Positions 18,568 through 27,353 of a stretch of DNA of 49,306 nucleotides are shown here, piece by piece. This DNA comes from Nostoc sp. NMS7 (lineage in GTDB: Bacteria; Cyanobacteriota; Cyanobacteriia; Cyanobacteriales; Nostocaceae): the NCBI RefSeq assembly GCF_017115085.1, contig NZ_JABXKJ010000030.1, positions 1 to 49,306 on the forward strand, given 5' to 3'. The notes below the pieces were generated by a model that searched no databases, had not been told where the DNA came from, and worked only from the letters and a program-made list of their open reading frames with translations. How positions within the stretch are numbered: position 1 is the first letter of the stretch; the number at the start of each line of letters is the position of its first letter. The translations under genes and the position numbers were made by a program.

Positions 18568-19032
18568 CTCATATTGAAACCCCAACTTTTCCATAACTCT
18601 TTGTGACGCTTTGTTAGTCGTTAAAGTAAAGCAAACTATCTCTGGAAACTTCAGTAGTTCAAAACCAATTTTCAATATTTCCTCACCCATCTCTGTCGCT
18701 AACCCTTTAGCCCAGAATTTAGCTATTAGAGCGTAAGCTAATTCTACTTCATCGTTACCTTCTACATCAGTATTCCGAAGACCAGCACGGCCAACAAACT
18801 GATTGTTAATTTTGTCTCGAAATACCCATAATCCGAATCCATAACGCTGCCAATGATTCAAATTATTTAGAATAAAAAGCCGTGTTTCTTCATCAGAACG
18901 AATACCGCCCAAAGTTGCCATAACTTGCGGGTCTTGATGCATACGATGAAGTTCATTCAAATGTTTAAATTGCAGACGATCAGCAAGCAAACGGTGAGTG
19001 GTAAATGTATTAATTAACTGCATATTTTTCAC
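18514..19032 (-). CDS. RimJ/RimL-type GNAT N-acetyltransferase
   Basis: About 170 residues: TTHRLLADRLQFKHLNELHR, then GFGLWVFRDKINNQFVGRAG, the acetyl-CoA segment FWAKGLATEMGEEIL and TLTTNKASQRVMEKLGFQYE. This is the pattern of GNATs that acetylate protein N-termini or small amines (RimJ/L group). Start GTG 19032 overlaps the stop of the preceding GNAT; ATG 19023 is an alternative. Its last about 20 codons lie in the segment duplicated at 17282-17346. Confidence 0.85.
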   Translation of the reverse strand: MKNMQLINTFTTHRLLADRLQFKHLNELHRMHQDPQVMATLGGIRSDEETRLFILNNLNHWQRYGFGLWVFRDKINNQFVGRAGLRNTDVEGNDEVELAYALIAKFWAKGLATEMGEEILKIGFELLKFPEIVCFTLTTNKASQRVMEKLGFQYEREIIHASLPHLFYRLKV

Positions 19033-19493
19033 TAAAGCAATTTTTTATGAAAAGTAAATGATTCTTTGATATTGGTATAGCCAATTTTCTCATAAAACAA
19101 GTGAGCTTCTTTGCGTTTAATATTAGAACGTAATAAAACACTATCACATTCAGCCAGAGAAGCCCAGTGTTCAATTTGCTGCATCAAAAAACGTCCAATT
19201 CCACTATGACGATAATCTTTATCTACAACTAATCCCAAAATAATCGCTGGAGTCGGAATAACTATTGAGTCACAAATATGAGCGTGCGCCCAACCAATTA
19301 CATATTCATCTTCTCCAGTGGCAACATACACAATATGAGCATCGTTATTTTTAATTTTAGTAAGGCGCTGCTCTATTTGTTGATTTGTCACAGAATATTC
19401 AAGTTGTTCGCAAAGACTAGCAATTCTCTCTACATCTTTAATCTCAGCTTGTCTAATTTTAATTTTCTCACCTACACTAACTTTATTTGTCAT
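19032..19493 (-). CDS. GNAT family N-acetyltransferase
   Basis: 153 residues: IRQAEIKDVERIASLCEQLE is the usual GNAT opening, ILGLVVDKDYRHSGIGRFLM the acetyl-CoA pyrophosphate loop (Q/RxxGxG/A), and SNIKRKEAHLFYEKIGYTNI the closing motif. Its TAG shares the last base with the next GNAT's GTG, implying translational coupling. Upstream on the same strand come a methyltransferase and a HAD gene, so four small-molecule or protein-modifying enzymes form a short operon. Substrates are not readable. Confidence 0.85.
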   Translation of the reverse strand: MTNKVSVGEKIKIRQAEIKDVERIASLCEQLEYSVTNQQIEQRLTKIKNNDAHIVYVATGEDEYVIGWAHAHICDSIVIPTPAIILGLVVDKDYRHSGIGRFLMQQIEHWASLAECDSVLLRSNIKRKEAHLFYEKIGYTNIKESFTFHKKLL

Positions 19494-19522
19494 AATTTAA
19501 TTTAATTTTAAATTACAATTAT

Positions 19523-20305
19523 TTAGTTATCCAGCGTTGCACGGATAAAACAATAGCCTATATCAATCTCTGTCAAATTATGAATATCACCATATTTTTT
19601 GCTCCATTCTCCACTACTTAAATCTGCTGCAAGTAACTTTACTCCTTGCTCAATTAAATCTTGATTTGCTAATGCAAAAGATGATATTCCTGCACGCACT
19701 TCTGGTTGAAGATATAACCCTGGTCGTCTCCAGCCTGCTGCTGCGAATAAATCAGATAAATCGTATGGTAACAAAAGGGGTATGGCTTCAACACGCCTTT
19801 TAGTATTACTCTGAATTAAATTAACCTGTTGGTTAAGTGGTAAAAATCGTAACGCATCTTCCCACAAAAACGGAAAATAATCATAAAGCCATATCTTCTG
19901 AGATAATCTAATATCAAAAGTTAACAAAATTATTGCCCCATCTCTAATTATTCTGTGCATTTCCTGAAAAGCTTTTTCGAGATGATAAAAGTGATGAATT
20001 GCCAAGATACTTACAACAGCATCAACAGACTTATCTGGTAGAGGTAAATTTTCTGCATAGCCAGTAAACCACTTAATTTGCTGATGTTCTACTGCTTGTT
20101 TTTGCATAACTACAGAAGGTTCAACAGCATTAACAAGAAATCCTTTATTAGCTAGCGCTAGACTGTAACCACCAGTACCAGCGCCAATATCAGCCATAAT
20201 GCTACCTTTGGGTAAATTGAGTAAATCAATTAATTTATTGACAATACGGATATCAGGAACGCGAGTTTTTGAATATTGTTGACCAATTGAATTATAAATA
20301 GACAT
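19523..20305 (-). CDS. Class I SAM-dependent methyltransferase
   Basis: 260 residues. MADIGAGTGGYSLALANKGF is SAM motif I, VNAVEPSVVM the acidic loop, WFTGYAENLPLPDKSVDAVV the UbiE-like motif, and HHFYHLEKAFQEMHRIIRDG the typical continuation. It belongs to the broad Methyltransf_11/25 group. The start ATG 20305 lies 72 bases after the HAD gene's stop in transcription order. The substrate is unknown. It is different from the methyltransferases at 5663 and 27354. Confidence 0.85.
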   Translation of the reverse strand: MSIYNSIGQQYSKTRVPDIRIVNKLIDLLNLPKGSIMADIGAGTGGYSLALANKGFLVNAVEPSVVMQKQAVEHQQIKWFTGYAENLPLPDKSVDAVVSILAIHHFYHLEKAFQEMHRIIRDGAIILLTFDIRLSQKIWLYDYFPFLWEDALRFLPLNQQVNLIQSNTKRRVEAIPLLLPYDLSDLFAAAGWRRPGLYLQPEVRAGISSFALANQDLIEQGVKLLAADLSSGEWSKKYGDIHNLTEIDIGYCFIRATLDN

Positions 20306-20376
20306 ATTTATTATAAAATTCCTAAAAATAAGATTAAAAAAATATTTAAGTTCTAAATCAATAAATCAAAAATCTG

Positions 20377-21072
20377 TTAACTAAGCAATTCTAGCAATTT
20401 TAAGAGTTCGTTTATTAGAAATTTTGGTTGCACTTCTTGTGGTAAAACTTGGTTTTTTCGGTTGTAATAGCAAAAATCAATATTGACTTGCATTGCTCCT
20501 GCATAGTCATGAGTGAGAGAATCTCCTACGTAAAGTACTTGTGCTGGCGTTAAATCTAATCTAGATAACGTATGATGAAATATTTCAGGAGATGGTTTAG
20601 CAAAACCAATTGCTTCAGAAACGACAACTTCCTCAAAAAAATGCTCGATTCCCGCAGCTTGCATTCTCGGTATTTGTGCTGATACAAAACCGTTAGTGAT
20701 GACAGCCAAACGATAACTACCTGCGAGAGCAGCTAGTACTTTATTTACATCAGGTTCTATTACAGCAGAATGATTAAAAATATCCCAGAAATTTTTACTA
20801 AGATTGCTGATTTGATCTGTTTGTATATCTAATTGAGCAAGTGTACTTCGGTAAGACATCTCTATCAACTCACCAGGAGAAAAAGTTTCTCGCTGTCTCC
20901 AATGCTTGGAATTATAAGTTTCATATACTTGAAGAAAACTAGTTTCATTTATTCCATGTAAGTCTAAAGAAATTCCACAAGCTTCCAGCGCTCCAAGAAT
21001 AGCTTGGCGTTCACATAGCTCAAAATTCAACAGTGTATTATCGAGGTCAAAAATTATCGCGCCATAACTCAT
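20377..21072 (-). CDS. HAD-superfamily hydrolase (YjjG-like)
   Basis: 231 residues with all four HAD motifs: I DLDNTLL (nucleophile Asp in IIFDLDNT), II VITNG, III FAKPSPEIF and IV YVGDSLTHDYAGA. The DLDNT variant and the four-helix cap match the YjjG pyrimidine-nucleotidase / HAD-IA subgroup. First gene of the HAD-methyltransferase-GNAT-GNAT set on the minus strand. Physiological phosphate ester unknown. Confidence 0.88.
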   Translation of the reverse strand: MSYGAIIFDLDNTLLNFELCERQAILGALEACGISLDLHGINETSFLQVYETYNSKHWRQRETFSPGELIEMSYRSTLAQLDIQTDQISNLSKNFWDIFNHSAVIEPDVNKVLAALAGSYRLAVITNGFVSAQIPRMQAAGIEHFFEEVVVSEAIGFAKPSPEIFHHTLSRLDLTPAQVLYVGDSLTHDYAGAMQVNIDFCYYNRKNQVLPQEVQPKFLINELLKLLELLS

Positions 21073-21184
21073 TTTTTACGTTATCCTCAAGTTATGATTT
21101 TACACATCAATCCAATAACGAGAAATAATTTTGTCTGAATTTACCAAGAATCCCTCACTTGATAATTGACTTTGATTTTCTGAA

Positions 21185-21370
21185 TTACGCGCGCGGAAGC
21201 AATCTGCCAGAAGAAATACCGTTATAGCGAGCGCCAGATATATCAGTAGCACCATCTAAGACAGCTACAAAATTTTGATTGACAACAAGAAAATCATCTC
21301 CTTGTTGTGGATCTCCGTATTTTGAACGGTTAAATGACTCAATTACTGTAAAGGCTTGTTTAGAATTCAT
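21185..21370 (-). pseudogene. N-terminal fragment of a PP2C-like phosphatase gene
   Basis: 61 codons: FTVIESFNRSKYGDPQQGDD, then FLVVNQNFVAVLDGATDISG and ARYNGISSGRL before an early stop. DGATD is the metal-binding motif at the start of PP2C-type phosphatases. The other motifs are missing, so this is a truncated remnant 10 bases after the flavoprotein gene. A functional 61-residue product seems unlikely. Confidence 0.6.
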
Positions 21371-21380
21371 CTTGAGTATC

Positions 21381-23090
21381 TTAACTCACAGCTACATTGT
21401 ATAATTCTTTGACTGTATCTACTTCCACAATGTAAGGATCTACAGGACGCTTAAACAATACCATTTGCTCTAATTCATCTTTCTTTAAATTGACATGACA
21501 AAACCATTCATCATCATTCTTTTCTGGATAATCTAAGCGGTAATGATAAAGACCCCAGCGAGTTTCTTGACGATACAATGATGCTCTGGCTGCCATTTCT
21601 GCACAGTCACGAATAAAATGAACTTCTAGACTACGCATCAATTCATGAGGGTCACGAGCGCCCATTATATCTAATGTTTGTTGATATTGAAGAAAATGTT
21701 TTAAACCAATCTCGATTTTGTTGCCTGATTTTGGTGGTTGCAGATAATCATTAACTAAGCGTCTTAATTTGTATTCTACCTGGGTGTGAGGTACACCATT
21801 GGGACGTGTTAGCGGAGCATATATTCTAGCTTTTTCAGCTTCTAAAAAATCCGTATCTGGTTCGATAAAATCTAAATCTTGGATATATTCAATGGCATGA
21901 GTTCCGGCTATGCGACCAAAAACAAATGCCCCAATCATGTAATTATGGGGAACGCTGGCCATGTCTCCAGCCGCATATAAACCTGGAATGGTTGTTTGAG
22001 CATTTTCATTCACCCACACACCAGAAGCACTATGACCGCTACATAAGCCAATTTCGGAAATGTGCATCTCTACGCCGTGAGTGCGGTAATCTTCATTTCT
22101 ACCTTGATGAAAACGTTCTCTACTCGGTCGTTCATTCGCCCACAATATGGATTCGATTTCAGCGATTGTATCTTCATCAAGATGGGTCATTTTAAGTTGG
22201 ACTGGCCCCTTACCAGAATTTAATTCTTTCCAGATTTCCAACATCATTTGACCACTCCAATAGTCACAACTAATGAAGCGATTTCCTTCGGCGTTAGCAG
22301 TATGAGCGCCAAAAGGCCCGGCGACATAAGCACAGGCGGGACCATTATAATCTTTGATTAAAGGATTAACTTGAAAGCATTCAATATTACTGAGTTCTGC
22401 TCCGGCATGATAAGCCATTGAATAGCCATCTCCAGCATTGGTAGGATTTTCATAAGTGCCGTAGAGATAGCCAGAAGCAGGTAATCCTAATCTGCCACAA
22501 GCACCTGTACATAAGATAACGGCTTTCGCTTGAATGACAATATAATCACCGTTTCTGACATCAAATCCTACTGCACCAATTGCACGTCCTGCTTTGACTA
22601 ACACCCGCGTTGCCATGACGCGATTTGTCACTTTGACTTTGTGGCGTTTAACTTGGCGGGTAAGAATTGTTTTGAGGTCTTTACCTTCTGGCATGGGTAA
22701 GACATATTTACCCACACGATGCACTTGTTTTAAGTCATAGTTGCCTTGGGCATCTTTTTGAAATTTCACACCCCAGCTTTCTAATTCTTGGATTACCTCA
22801 TAACCTAATTTGCCTGTTTGATAAACGGCTTTTTGGTTAACAATGCCATCATTAGCAAGGGTGATTTCGCGCACGTATTGTTCTGGTGTAGAATGGCCGG
22901 GAATGACTGCGGTATTCACTCCATCCATACCCATTGCGATCGCACCACTCCGTCGGATGTTAGCCTTTTCTAAAATCAGCACCTCTGCATCGGGATTCGC
23001 TTGTTTGGCTTTAATTCCAGCCATTGTTCCGGCTGTACCGCCACCAATGACAAGTACATCAGTTTTTATTTGTTGGGTGTTGATGTCCAT
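21381..23090 (-). CDS. FrdA/SdhA/AprA-like FAD oxidoreductase
   Basis: 569 residues. The FAD site VLVIGGGTAGTMAGIKAKQA opens the protein. RRSGAIAMGMDGVN and the second dinucleotide motif AVILCTGACGRLGLPASGYL follow. GLYAAGDMASVPHNYMIGAF is the C-terminal FAD loop, with CAEMAARASLYRQETRWGLY in the helical domain. These features resemble adenylylsulfate reductase alpha subunits and fumarate-reductase-like flavoproteins. It lies 88 bases after ssuA, with the presumed ferredoxin partner at 17042. True APS reduction is not claimed; a redox step on a sulfur compound downstream of sulfonate uptake is my inference. Confidence 0.88.
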   Translation of the reverse strand: MDINTQQIKTDVLVIGGGTAGTMAGIKAKQANPDAEVLILEKANIRRSGAIAMGMDGVNTAVIPGHSTPEQYVREITLANDGIVNQKAVYQTGKLGYEVIQELESWGVKFQKDAQGNYDLKQVHRVGKYVLPMPEGKDLKTILTRQVKRHKVKVTNRVMATRVLVKAGRAIGAVGFDVRNGDYIVIQAKAVILCTGACGRLGLPASGYLYGTYENPTNAGDGYSMAYHAGAELSNIECFQVNPLIKDYNGPACAYVAGPFGAHTANAEGNRFISCDYWSGQMMLEIWKELNSGKGPVQLKMTHLDEDTIAEIESILWANERPSRERFHQGRNEDYRTHGVEMHISEIGLCSGHSASGVWVNENAQTTIPGLYAAGDMASVPHNYMIGAFVFGRIAGTHAIEYIQDLDFIEPDTDFLEAEKARIYAPLTRPNGVPHTQVEYKLRRLVNDYLQPPKSGNKIEIGLKHFLQYQQTLDIMGARDPHELMRSLEVHFIRDCAEMAARASLYRQETRWGLYHYRLDYPEKNDDEWFCHVNLKKDELEQMVLFKRPVDPYIVEVDTVKELYNVAVS

Positions 23091-23108
23091 AAGCTTTTGG
23101 GAGTAGGG

Positions 23109-23156
23109 AGTAGGCTTACCGTGAGCGTACCCAGTAGGCTTGCCGTGAGCGTAGCC
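23109..23156. repeat. Two tandem 24-bp dispersed-repeat units
   Basis: AGTAGGCTTACCGTGAGCGT + ACCC is followed at once by AGTAGGCTTGCCGTGAGCGT + AGCC, differing at two positions. This is a palindromic repeat type common in Nostocales. It fills the gap between ssuA's stop and the flavoprotein start and could weaken read-through in that operon. Confidence 0.8.
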
Positions 23157-23178
23157 GAACGGGAGTGAGGAGGAACTT

Positions 23179-24237
23179 CTAAGATTTATTACCGTTCCAA
23201 ACGATATCTTTGACTTGGATTTGCTTAGGAACTAGCTTGATTTTGTGAAAAGTATCGGCAATGTTTTGTTGTTGGGCGATTACTTCATCTGTTAGCGGTA
23301 AAACGCCATACTTTCGTCGTTTTTCAGCAATTTCTAATGCGGCTGCGGGAATACCTAATTCTGGTTCTAAAAACTTGGCAACTTCTTCTGGATTGTTTGT
23401 TGCCCATTCGTTTACTTTACTGACTTCATCTAACAGGGTTTTCAACAAATCTGGGTGAGAATTAACAAACTCTTGACGCGCAAGATAGTAACCCCGATTC
23501 GGTGCTAAATTTGTCGCATCTGTTAAAATCCTTACATCTTTGTCGTGTTCAACTGCTGCTAGGTAGGGGTCCCAAATTGCCCAAGCATCAACCTTGCCAC
23601 CAGTAAATGCTGCACGGGCATCTGCTGGTGTTAGATGTGCTGGTTTAATGTCACTATAGTTTAATCCAGCAGCTTCTACAGCTTTGACAACAAGATAGTT
23701 AGCGTTCGAGCCTTTAGCAAAGGCTAATTTTTTCCCTTTCAGGTCAGCAACCGTTTTAATTGGTGAATCTTTCGATACAATAATTGCTTCAGCTTTGGGA
23801 CTCCAAGGATCATAAGCAACATAAAGCAAGGGAGTACCTCCGGCTTGGGCAAATATTGGTGGTGATTCACCTGTATAGCCAAAGTCGATACTACCTGCGT
23901 TCATTGCTTCTAGCATAGGTGGACCTGCGGGAAATTCTGCCCATTTCACCGAAGCACCAGCAGTCGTTAAAGTTTGCGCTAAATTACCTCGGTTTTTGAG
24001 AGCACTGAGAATAGTCGCCGCTTTTTGATAGCCAATACGAACTACCACACCTTGAGTTGCTGTCTGTGTTGCTACAGAGTTACCTGTATTGTTGGCAGAA
24101 CACGCAGATATTACAAGAGTCAAACTTAACCCACAGGTAAAGAATAAGGCAAATATGCCAATTCTGGATATTTCATAATTCTGAAGAAAGCTGCTGACAA
24201 TCTTCATCAGTCGGTGTGGTAAATACTTATTGAACAT
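23179..24237 (-). CDS. ssuA: Aliphatic sulfonate ABC transporter substrate-binding lipoprotein
   Basis: 352 residues from ATG 24237 (TTG 24255 and ATG 24207 are alternatives; none has a clear ribosome-binding site). A hydrophobic stretch ends in the lipobox LVISAC (Cys46), so the protein is membrane-anchored. The SsuA/TauA fold is shown by RIGYQKAATILSALKNRG, then WAEFPAGPPMLEAMNAGSID, GYTGESPPIFAQA and WAIWDPYLAAVE. It delivers alkanesulfonates to SsuBC. Third in ssuC-ssuB-ssuA, but dyad site 2 in the 193-base gap before it suggests a promoter of its own. A second SsuA-like protein is at 35392. Confidence 0.93.
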   Translation of the reverse strand: MFNKYLPHRLMKIVSSFLQNYEISRIGIFALFFTCGLSLTLVISACSANNTGNSVATQTATQGVVVRIGYQKAATILSALKNRGNLAQTLTTAGASVKWAEFPAGPPMLEAMNAGSIDFGYTGESPPIFAQAGGTPLLYVAYDPWSPKAEAIIVSKDSPIKTVADLKGKKLAFAKGSNANYLVVKAVEAAGLNYSDIKPAHLTPADARAAFTGGKVDAWAIWDPYLAAVEHDKDVRILTDATNLAPNRGYYLARQEFVNSHPDLLKTLLDEVSKVNEWATNNPEEVAKFLEPELGIPAAALEIAEKRRKYGVLPLTDEVIAQQQNIADTFHKIKLVPKQIQVKDIVWNGNKS

Positions 24238-24268
24238 ACGTACATTTAAATACAAGCAATATCAATAC

Positions 24269-24294
24269 TACGAGAAATTGGGCAATTTACCGTA
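24269..24294 (-). promoter_or_regulatory. 26-bp dyad site 2, upstream of ssuA
   Basis: Best dyad of the five. On the minus strand the left half is TACGGTAAATTGC and the reversed right half TACGAGAAATTGG, identical at 11 of 13 positions, preceded by AAAA. It ends about 30 bases before ATG 24237, inside the ssuB-ssuA gap. That is close for an activator and compatible with an operator over the promoter or 5' leader. Confidence 0.6.
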
Positions 24295-24430
24295 TTTTGC
24301 TGATAGAATATTCACATAGATAAGCCGCAAATGCAAGATCCGAAAAAGTATGTCTACAGTCATGGCACAAAAAACCTAAGTGAATATCTGTCTTTTTGAC
24401 TAGATGAGATATCCACTTAAAGCTAGAGTA

Positions 24431-25198
24431 TTAATGACTCATTTGCAATAATTGATGTGCGTGAGTGCCTTGATTATTCATAACTTGTTCTAGTACTGCT
24501 TCTCTGATATTTACAAATACTTCACTAGCTCTGTCTCGTGGACGCGACAATTTTACAGGTAAATCTAACGCAACCCGTCCCTCTTCAATTACTATCACTC
24601 TGTCTGCCAGGGCCACAGCTTCTTCTACATCATGGGTGACTAAAAACGCCGTAAAGCCTCTCTGTTGCCACAAATCTTCGATTAAATGTTGCATTTCTAA
24701 GCGAGTTAACGCATCCAATGCTCCTAAAGGCTCATCAAGTAGTAATAGATGTGGTTGACTAGCCAAGGCTCTGGCCAATGCTACCCGTTGTCGTTGTCCT
24801 CCAGATAGTACATACGGCCATTCATCAGCTCTATCTTTGAGTCCGACTTGTTCTAATACCCGCGCAGCTTTTGCATACCAATTTTCTTGCAAACCCAGAC
24901 CCACATTATCTATCACACTTTTCCAAGGTAGTAACCGGGGGTCTTGAAACATCACTCTTACAGAATGACTAAGCTTACGTAGTGGTTCTCCATCTAATAA
25001 TATGCCGCCTGTAGTGGGTTTATCTAATCCAGACACTAGGCGCAATAAGGTACTTTTACCGCAACCACTACGCCCCACAAGAGCAATAAATTCTCCTGCT
25101 GCTACTTCTAGATTTAATGAGCTTAAGACAGTTTTATTTCCAAAAACTTTGCTTAAACCTAAAATATTTAGTTGTGAACCTTGTATATTTGAAACCAT
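24431..25198 (-). CDS. ssuB: Aliphatic sulfonate ABC transporter ATPase
   Basis: 255 residues. Walker [14 protein letters not shown]-loop [17 protein letters not shown], signature [15 protein letters not shown], Walker [13 protein letters not shown] and the switch His in [11 protein letters not shown] are all intact. The RLLPW loop is characteristic of SsuB/TauB/NrtD-type ATPases. It sits on the cytoplasmic side and drives SsuC. The start ATG 25198 follows ssuC by 119 bases, and ssuA follows after 193 bases. Confidence 0.95.
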   Translation of the reverse strand: MVSNIQGSQLNILGLSKVFGNKTVLSSLNLEVAAGEFIALVGRSGCGKSTLLRLVSGLDKPTTGGILLDGEPLRKLSHSVRVMFQDPRLLPWKSVIDNVGLGLQENWYAKAARVLEQVGLKDRADEWPYVLSGGQRQRVALARALASQPHLLLLDEPLGALDALTRLEMQHLIEDLWQQRGFTAFLVTHDVEEAVALADRVIVIEEGRVALDLPVKLSRPRDRASEVFVNIREAVLEQVMNNQGTHAHQLLQMSH

Positions 25199-25317
25199 CT
25201 GGATCTTTCCTTTTTTTAGATATTTTCGAGTTATTAAGGTATTGACAACTTGGAGTTTTTACAATGAATTAATCAACCTAAAAAGTTAAACAATTGTTTA
25301 ACTTTTTACCTGAGCTT

Positions 25318-26145
25318 TTACCCAGCCGATGTGTAATTGGGATTCCATGATAAAAATTTGTTTTCTAGAGCATTGGCGATGGAATTTGCTAGTTTACCTA
25401 ACAGTGCATAAATGACAATACTTAACACTACAACGTCTGTTTGCATAAACTCACGGGCGTTCATTGCCATATAGCCAATGCCGGAATCTGCGGCAATTTG
25501 TTCGGCTACAATTAAGGATAGCCACATAATACCCAAGGAAAAGCGGACACCAATCAAAATTGAAGACAAAGCTCCTGGGAAAACAATTTGCCACAAAAGC
25601 TGCGATGTTTTTAAGCCATAAACTCTGCCCATTTCAATAAGTTGAGGATCTACACTCCGAATTCCATGATAGGTATTAAGGTAAATTGGGAAAAAGACAC
25701 CTATAGAAACTAGAAATAATCTCGCTTGATCACCAATTCCAAACCATAAAATTACTAGGGGAATTAATGCCAAGTTAGGAATAGTACGCAGCATTTGCAA
25801 GGAACTATCTAACAATTGTTCTGCAATGCGAGAAAGCCCAGTGAGTATTCCCAAAATAAAGCCAATTCCGCCGCCAACGATAAAACCAGATATAGCGCGT
25901 GCGGCACTGATTCCCATGTGTCGGAAAAGCTCTCCAGTTGAGGCTAACCTAAATGCCGTAAAAACTACACTACTTGGTGCTGGAAGAATTCTGGTGGAAA
26001 GCAAACCAGTTCTGGAAGCAATTTCCCAAATTAGTAGCACTATAAAAGGTACTATCCAAGGGATGATGTTATCAGCGTATTTGTTGTTGTATAATACTTC
26101 TAAGGCTTTTTTGCCGCTTTTGGTCTTTTTGAGAGTAATAGTCAT
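25318..26145 (-). CDS. ssuC: Aliphatic sulfonate ABC transporter permease
   Basis: 275 residues, BPD_transp_1 family, with about six membrane segments: IIPWIVPFIVLLIWEIA near the N-terminus, FIVGGGIGFILGILTGL, LIPLVILWFGIGDQARLFLV and VVVLSIVIYALLGKLANSIA. The EAA-type coupling loop is ARVYGL/GRVYGLKTSQLLWQIVFPGA. First gene of ssuC-ssuB-ssuA on the minus strand. The 5' region contains dyad site 3 at 26314. Imports alkanesulfonates together with SsuA and SsuB, as in other SsuABC systems. Confidence 0.94.
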   Translation of the reverse strand: MTITLKKTKSGKKALEVLYNNKYADNIIPWIVPFIVLLIWEIASRTGLLSTRILPAPSSVVFTAFRLASTGELFRHMGISAARAISGFIVGGGIGFILGILTGLSRIAEQLLDSSLQMLRTIPNLALIPLVILWFGIGDQARLFLVSIGVFFPIYLNTYHGIRSVDPQLIEMGRVYGLKTSQLLWQIVFPGALSSILIGVRFSLGIMWLSLIVAEQIAADSGIGYMAMNAREFMQTDVVVLSIVIYALLGKLANSIANALENKFLSWNPNYTSAG

Positions 26146-26313
26146 AAGCTACCAATTAGTTGTTTTATGAAGTTCTCATTAACGGCTATTTCGTCAATAG
26201 GACTGAATAGGTTTGGTGTTATGTATGTTTGACCGAGACAGGGGCAGAAAGTAATGGAAATGGAGGATAAACCCAAAAAATTAGCTTGTCGTTCGGGTAT
26301 TTATTCTTCAAAC

Positions 26314-26339
26314 TACTATAGATCGAGTGAATTACCGTA
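26314..26339 (-). promoter_or_regulatory. 26-bp dyad site 3, upstream of ssuC
   Basis: On the minus strand TACGGTAATTCAC is followed by the right half ending ATAGTA, then GTTT. Spacing TACGGTA-N16-GTA is kept. The site is 169 bases upstream of ssuC ATG 26145 and oriented as the others. Inner symmetry is moderate. Confidence 0.5.
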
Positions 26340-26448
26340 GATTAAAAACATCTTACACGAAATTAAGTAAAAAGCAACTCCCCAGAATAGGGAGTGGGGA
26401 ATATTCCTTTTTCAGCTTTGGCTATGGGATTTTGTTGTGAGTTGCTGA

Positions 26449-26775
26449 CTAGAAAGTAAAGGTAGTGCGGTGAGAACCCACCCAAATCGGATCGTTGGCA
26501 TCATTATGTTCAACAACTTGGGATGCACCGAATATTGTCATTCACTCGGAAGGTATAGAAAGCCTCTAAATGTACAGAAGTATCTGGATCTTCTCAAAAG
26601 GCGGCTCCGGGTGTGGGGCGATAATTATTACTAGTAACTTTAGGTTGGTACACCAACGATGATCCCACCGATATTGCCTTCTTTAAACAAGTCTGGAAAA
26701 CCAAAGGTAAGCGCACCATTAATGATAGTTGCGTCATTATCAGCATCAGCTAACTGATTAACAAAGGTATAAGTA
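26449..26775 (-). pseudogene. 3' remnant of a cyanobacterial OprB-like (iron uptake) porin gene
   Basis: Minus-strand frames give YTFVNQLADADNDATIINGA, then LTFGFPDLFKEGNIGGIIVG. After one or more frame changes come EDPDTSVHLEAFYTF, VNDNI and a terminal DPIWVGSHRTTFTF. The order and the aromatic TTFTF end are those of SLH/OprB-type porins. At least two frameshifts and stops interrupt it and the N-terminal 400 or so residues are absent. It occupies the otherwise gene-free stretch before the dsz-like cluster. Confidence 0.7.
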
Positions 26776-27353
26776 CACTATAATTTTTGCACTTATTCAC
26801 GAAGATAGTTGTAGTGGGCAACACAAGTTACTACTGAAGATAGTATAGTAATTTGCTTTGCTTTTTGAACTTACTTGCGTAGTCCGAAAGTGGGGAGGCA
26901 AATTAAACCAACGAAATAATCACATTTCATCAACCTCTATATTTCTTATACTTCCATACCTGTATACCAAATTCGGAAATTAACTTGCATTTTCCGCGTA
27001 AATGTGTAAAGCTTTGTTACATGATTAAACTACGATAAATCAATCAAGTTATTGTAGTTTACAAGAAATAAACTACAGCGTTTCATTTACCGACTCACTA
27101 CTTAGCCAGAGCTACAGAAAAATATTGATCAGGCAAAGATTAATCGTGTACCTGATGCAAGTAGTAGTGAAACGCCGTATCAATGTTCTAAGTGGTTCAA
27201 ACAAACTTGGTAAGAACATCGGCATCCTTGTACTACAATTCCTGATTTCTAAATTTGTCCTACCGGTAGAGACTAGGGAAATATTCAGAATAATTTTCCC
27301 AATGCCTAATCCCTAGTACTCAAGTAGAGATTGATTCACCAAAAAACCAACTT
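26776..27353. other. Gene-free stretch, likely control region of the 27354 cluster
   Basis: No convincing ORF. A 63-codon frame at 27125-27316 has no ribosome-binding site or recognisable sequence. It contains dyad site 5 (27031-27056) and AT-rich DNA. GTAGTTT/AAACTAC words recur at 27022-27078, including a further TAAACTAC at 27067. Confidence 0.5.
27031..27056 (+). promoter_or_regulatory. 26-bp dyad site 5, upstream of the methyltransferase/DszA-like cluster
   Basis: TACGATAAATCAA followed by the right half TCAAGTTATTGTA. The flanks extend the symmetry to AAACTAC on the left and GTAGTTT on the right, a perfect outer inverted repeat. Spacing equals the other four copies, and orientation matches the downstream plus-strand genes (first ATG 27354, about 300 bases away). 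The one change from TACGGTA is G to A at position 5. Confidence 0.5.

Noticed and set aside
21381..23090. Calling the flavoprotein a true APS reductase alpha subunit
   Set aside because: Only general FrdA/AprA-fold motifs can be read; APS-binding residues cannot be confirmed without alignment.
27125..27316. 63-codon plus-strand ORF before the methyltransferase
   Set aside because: No ribosome-binding site or recognisable motif, and it lies in an AT-rich control region; probably chance.
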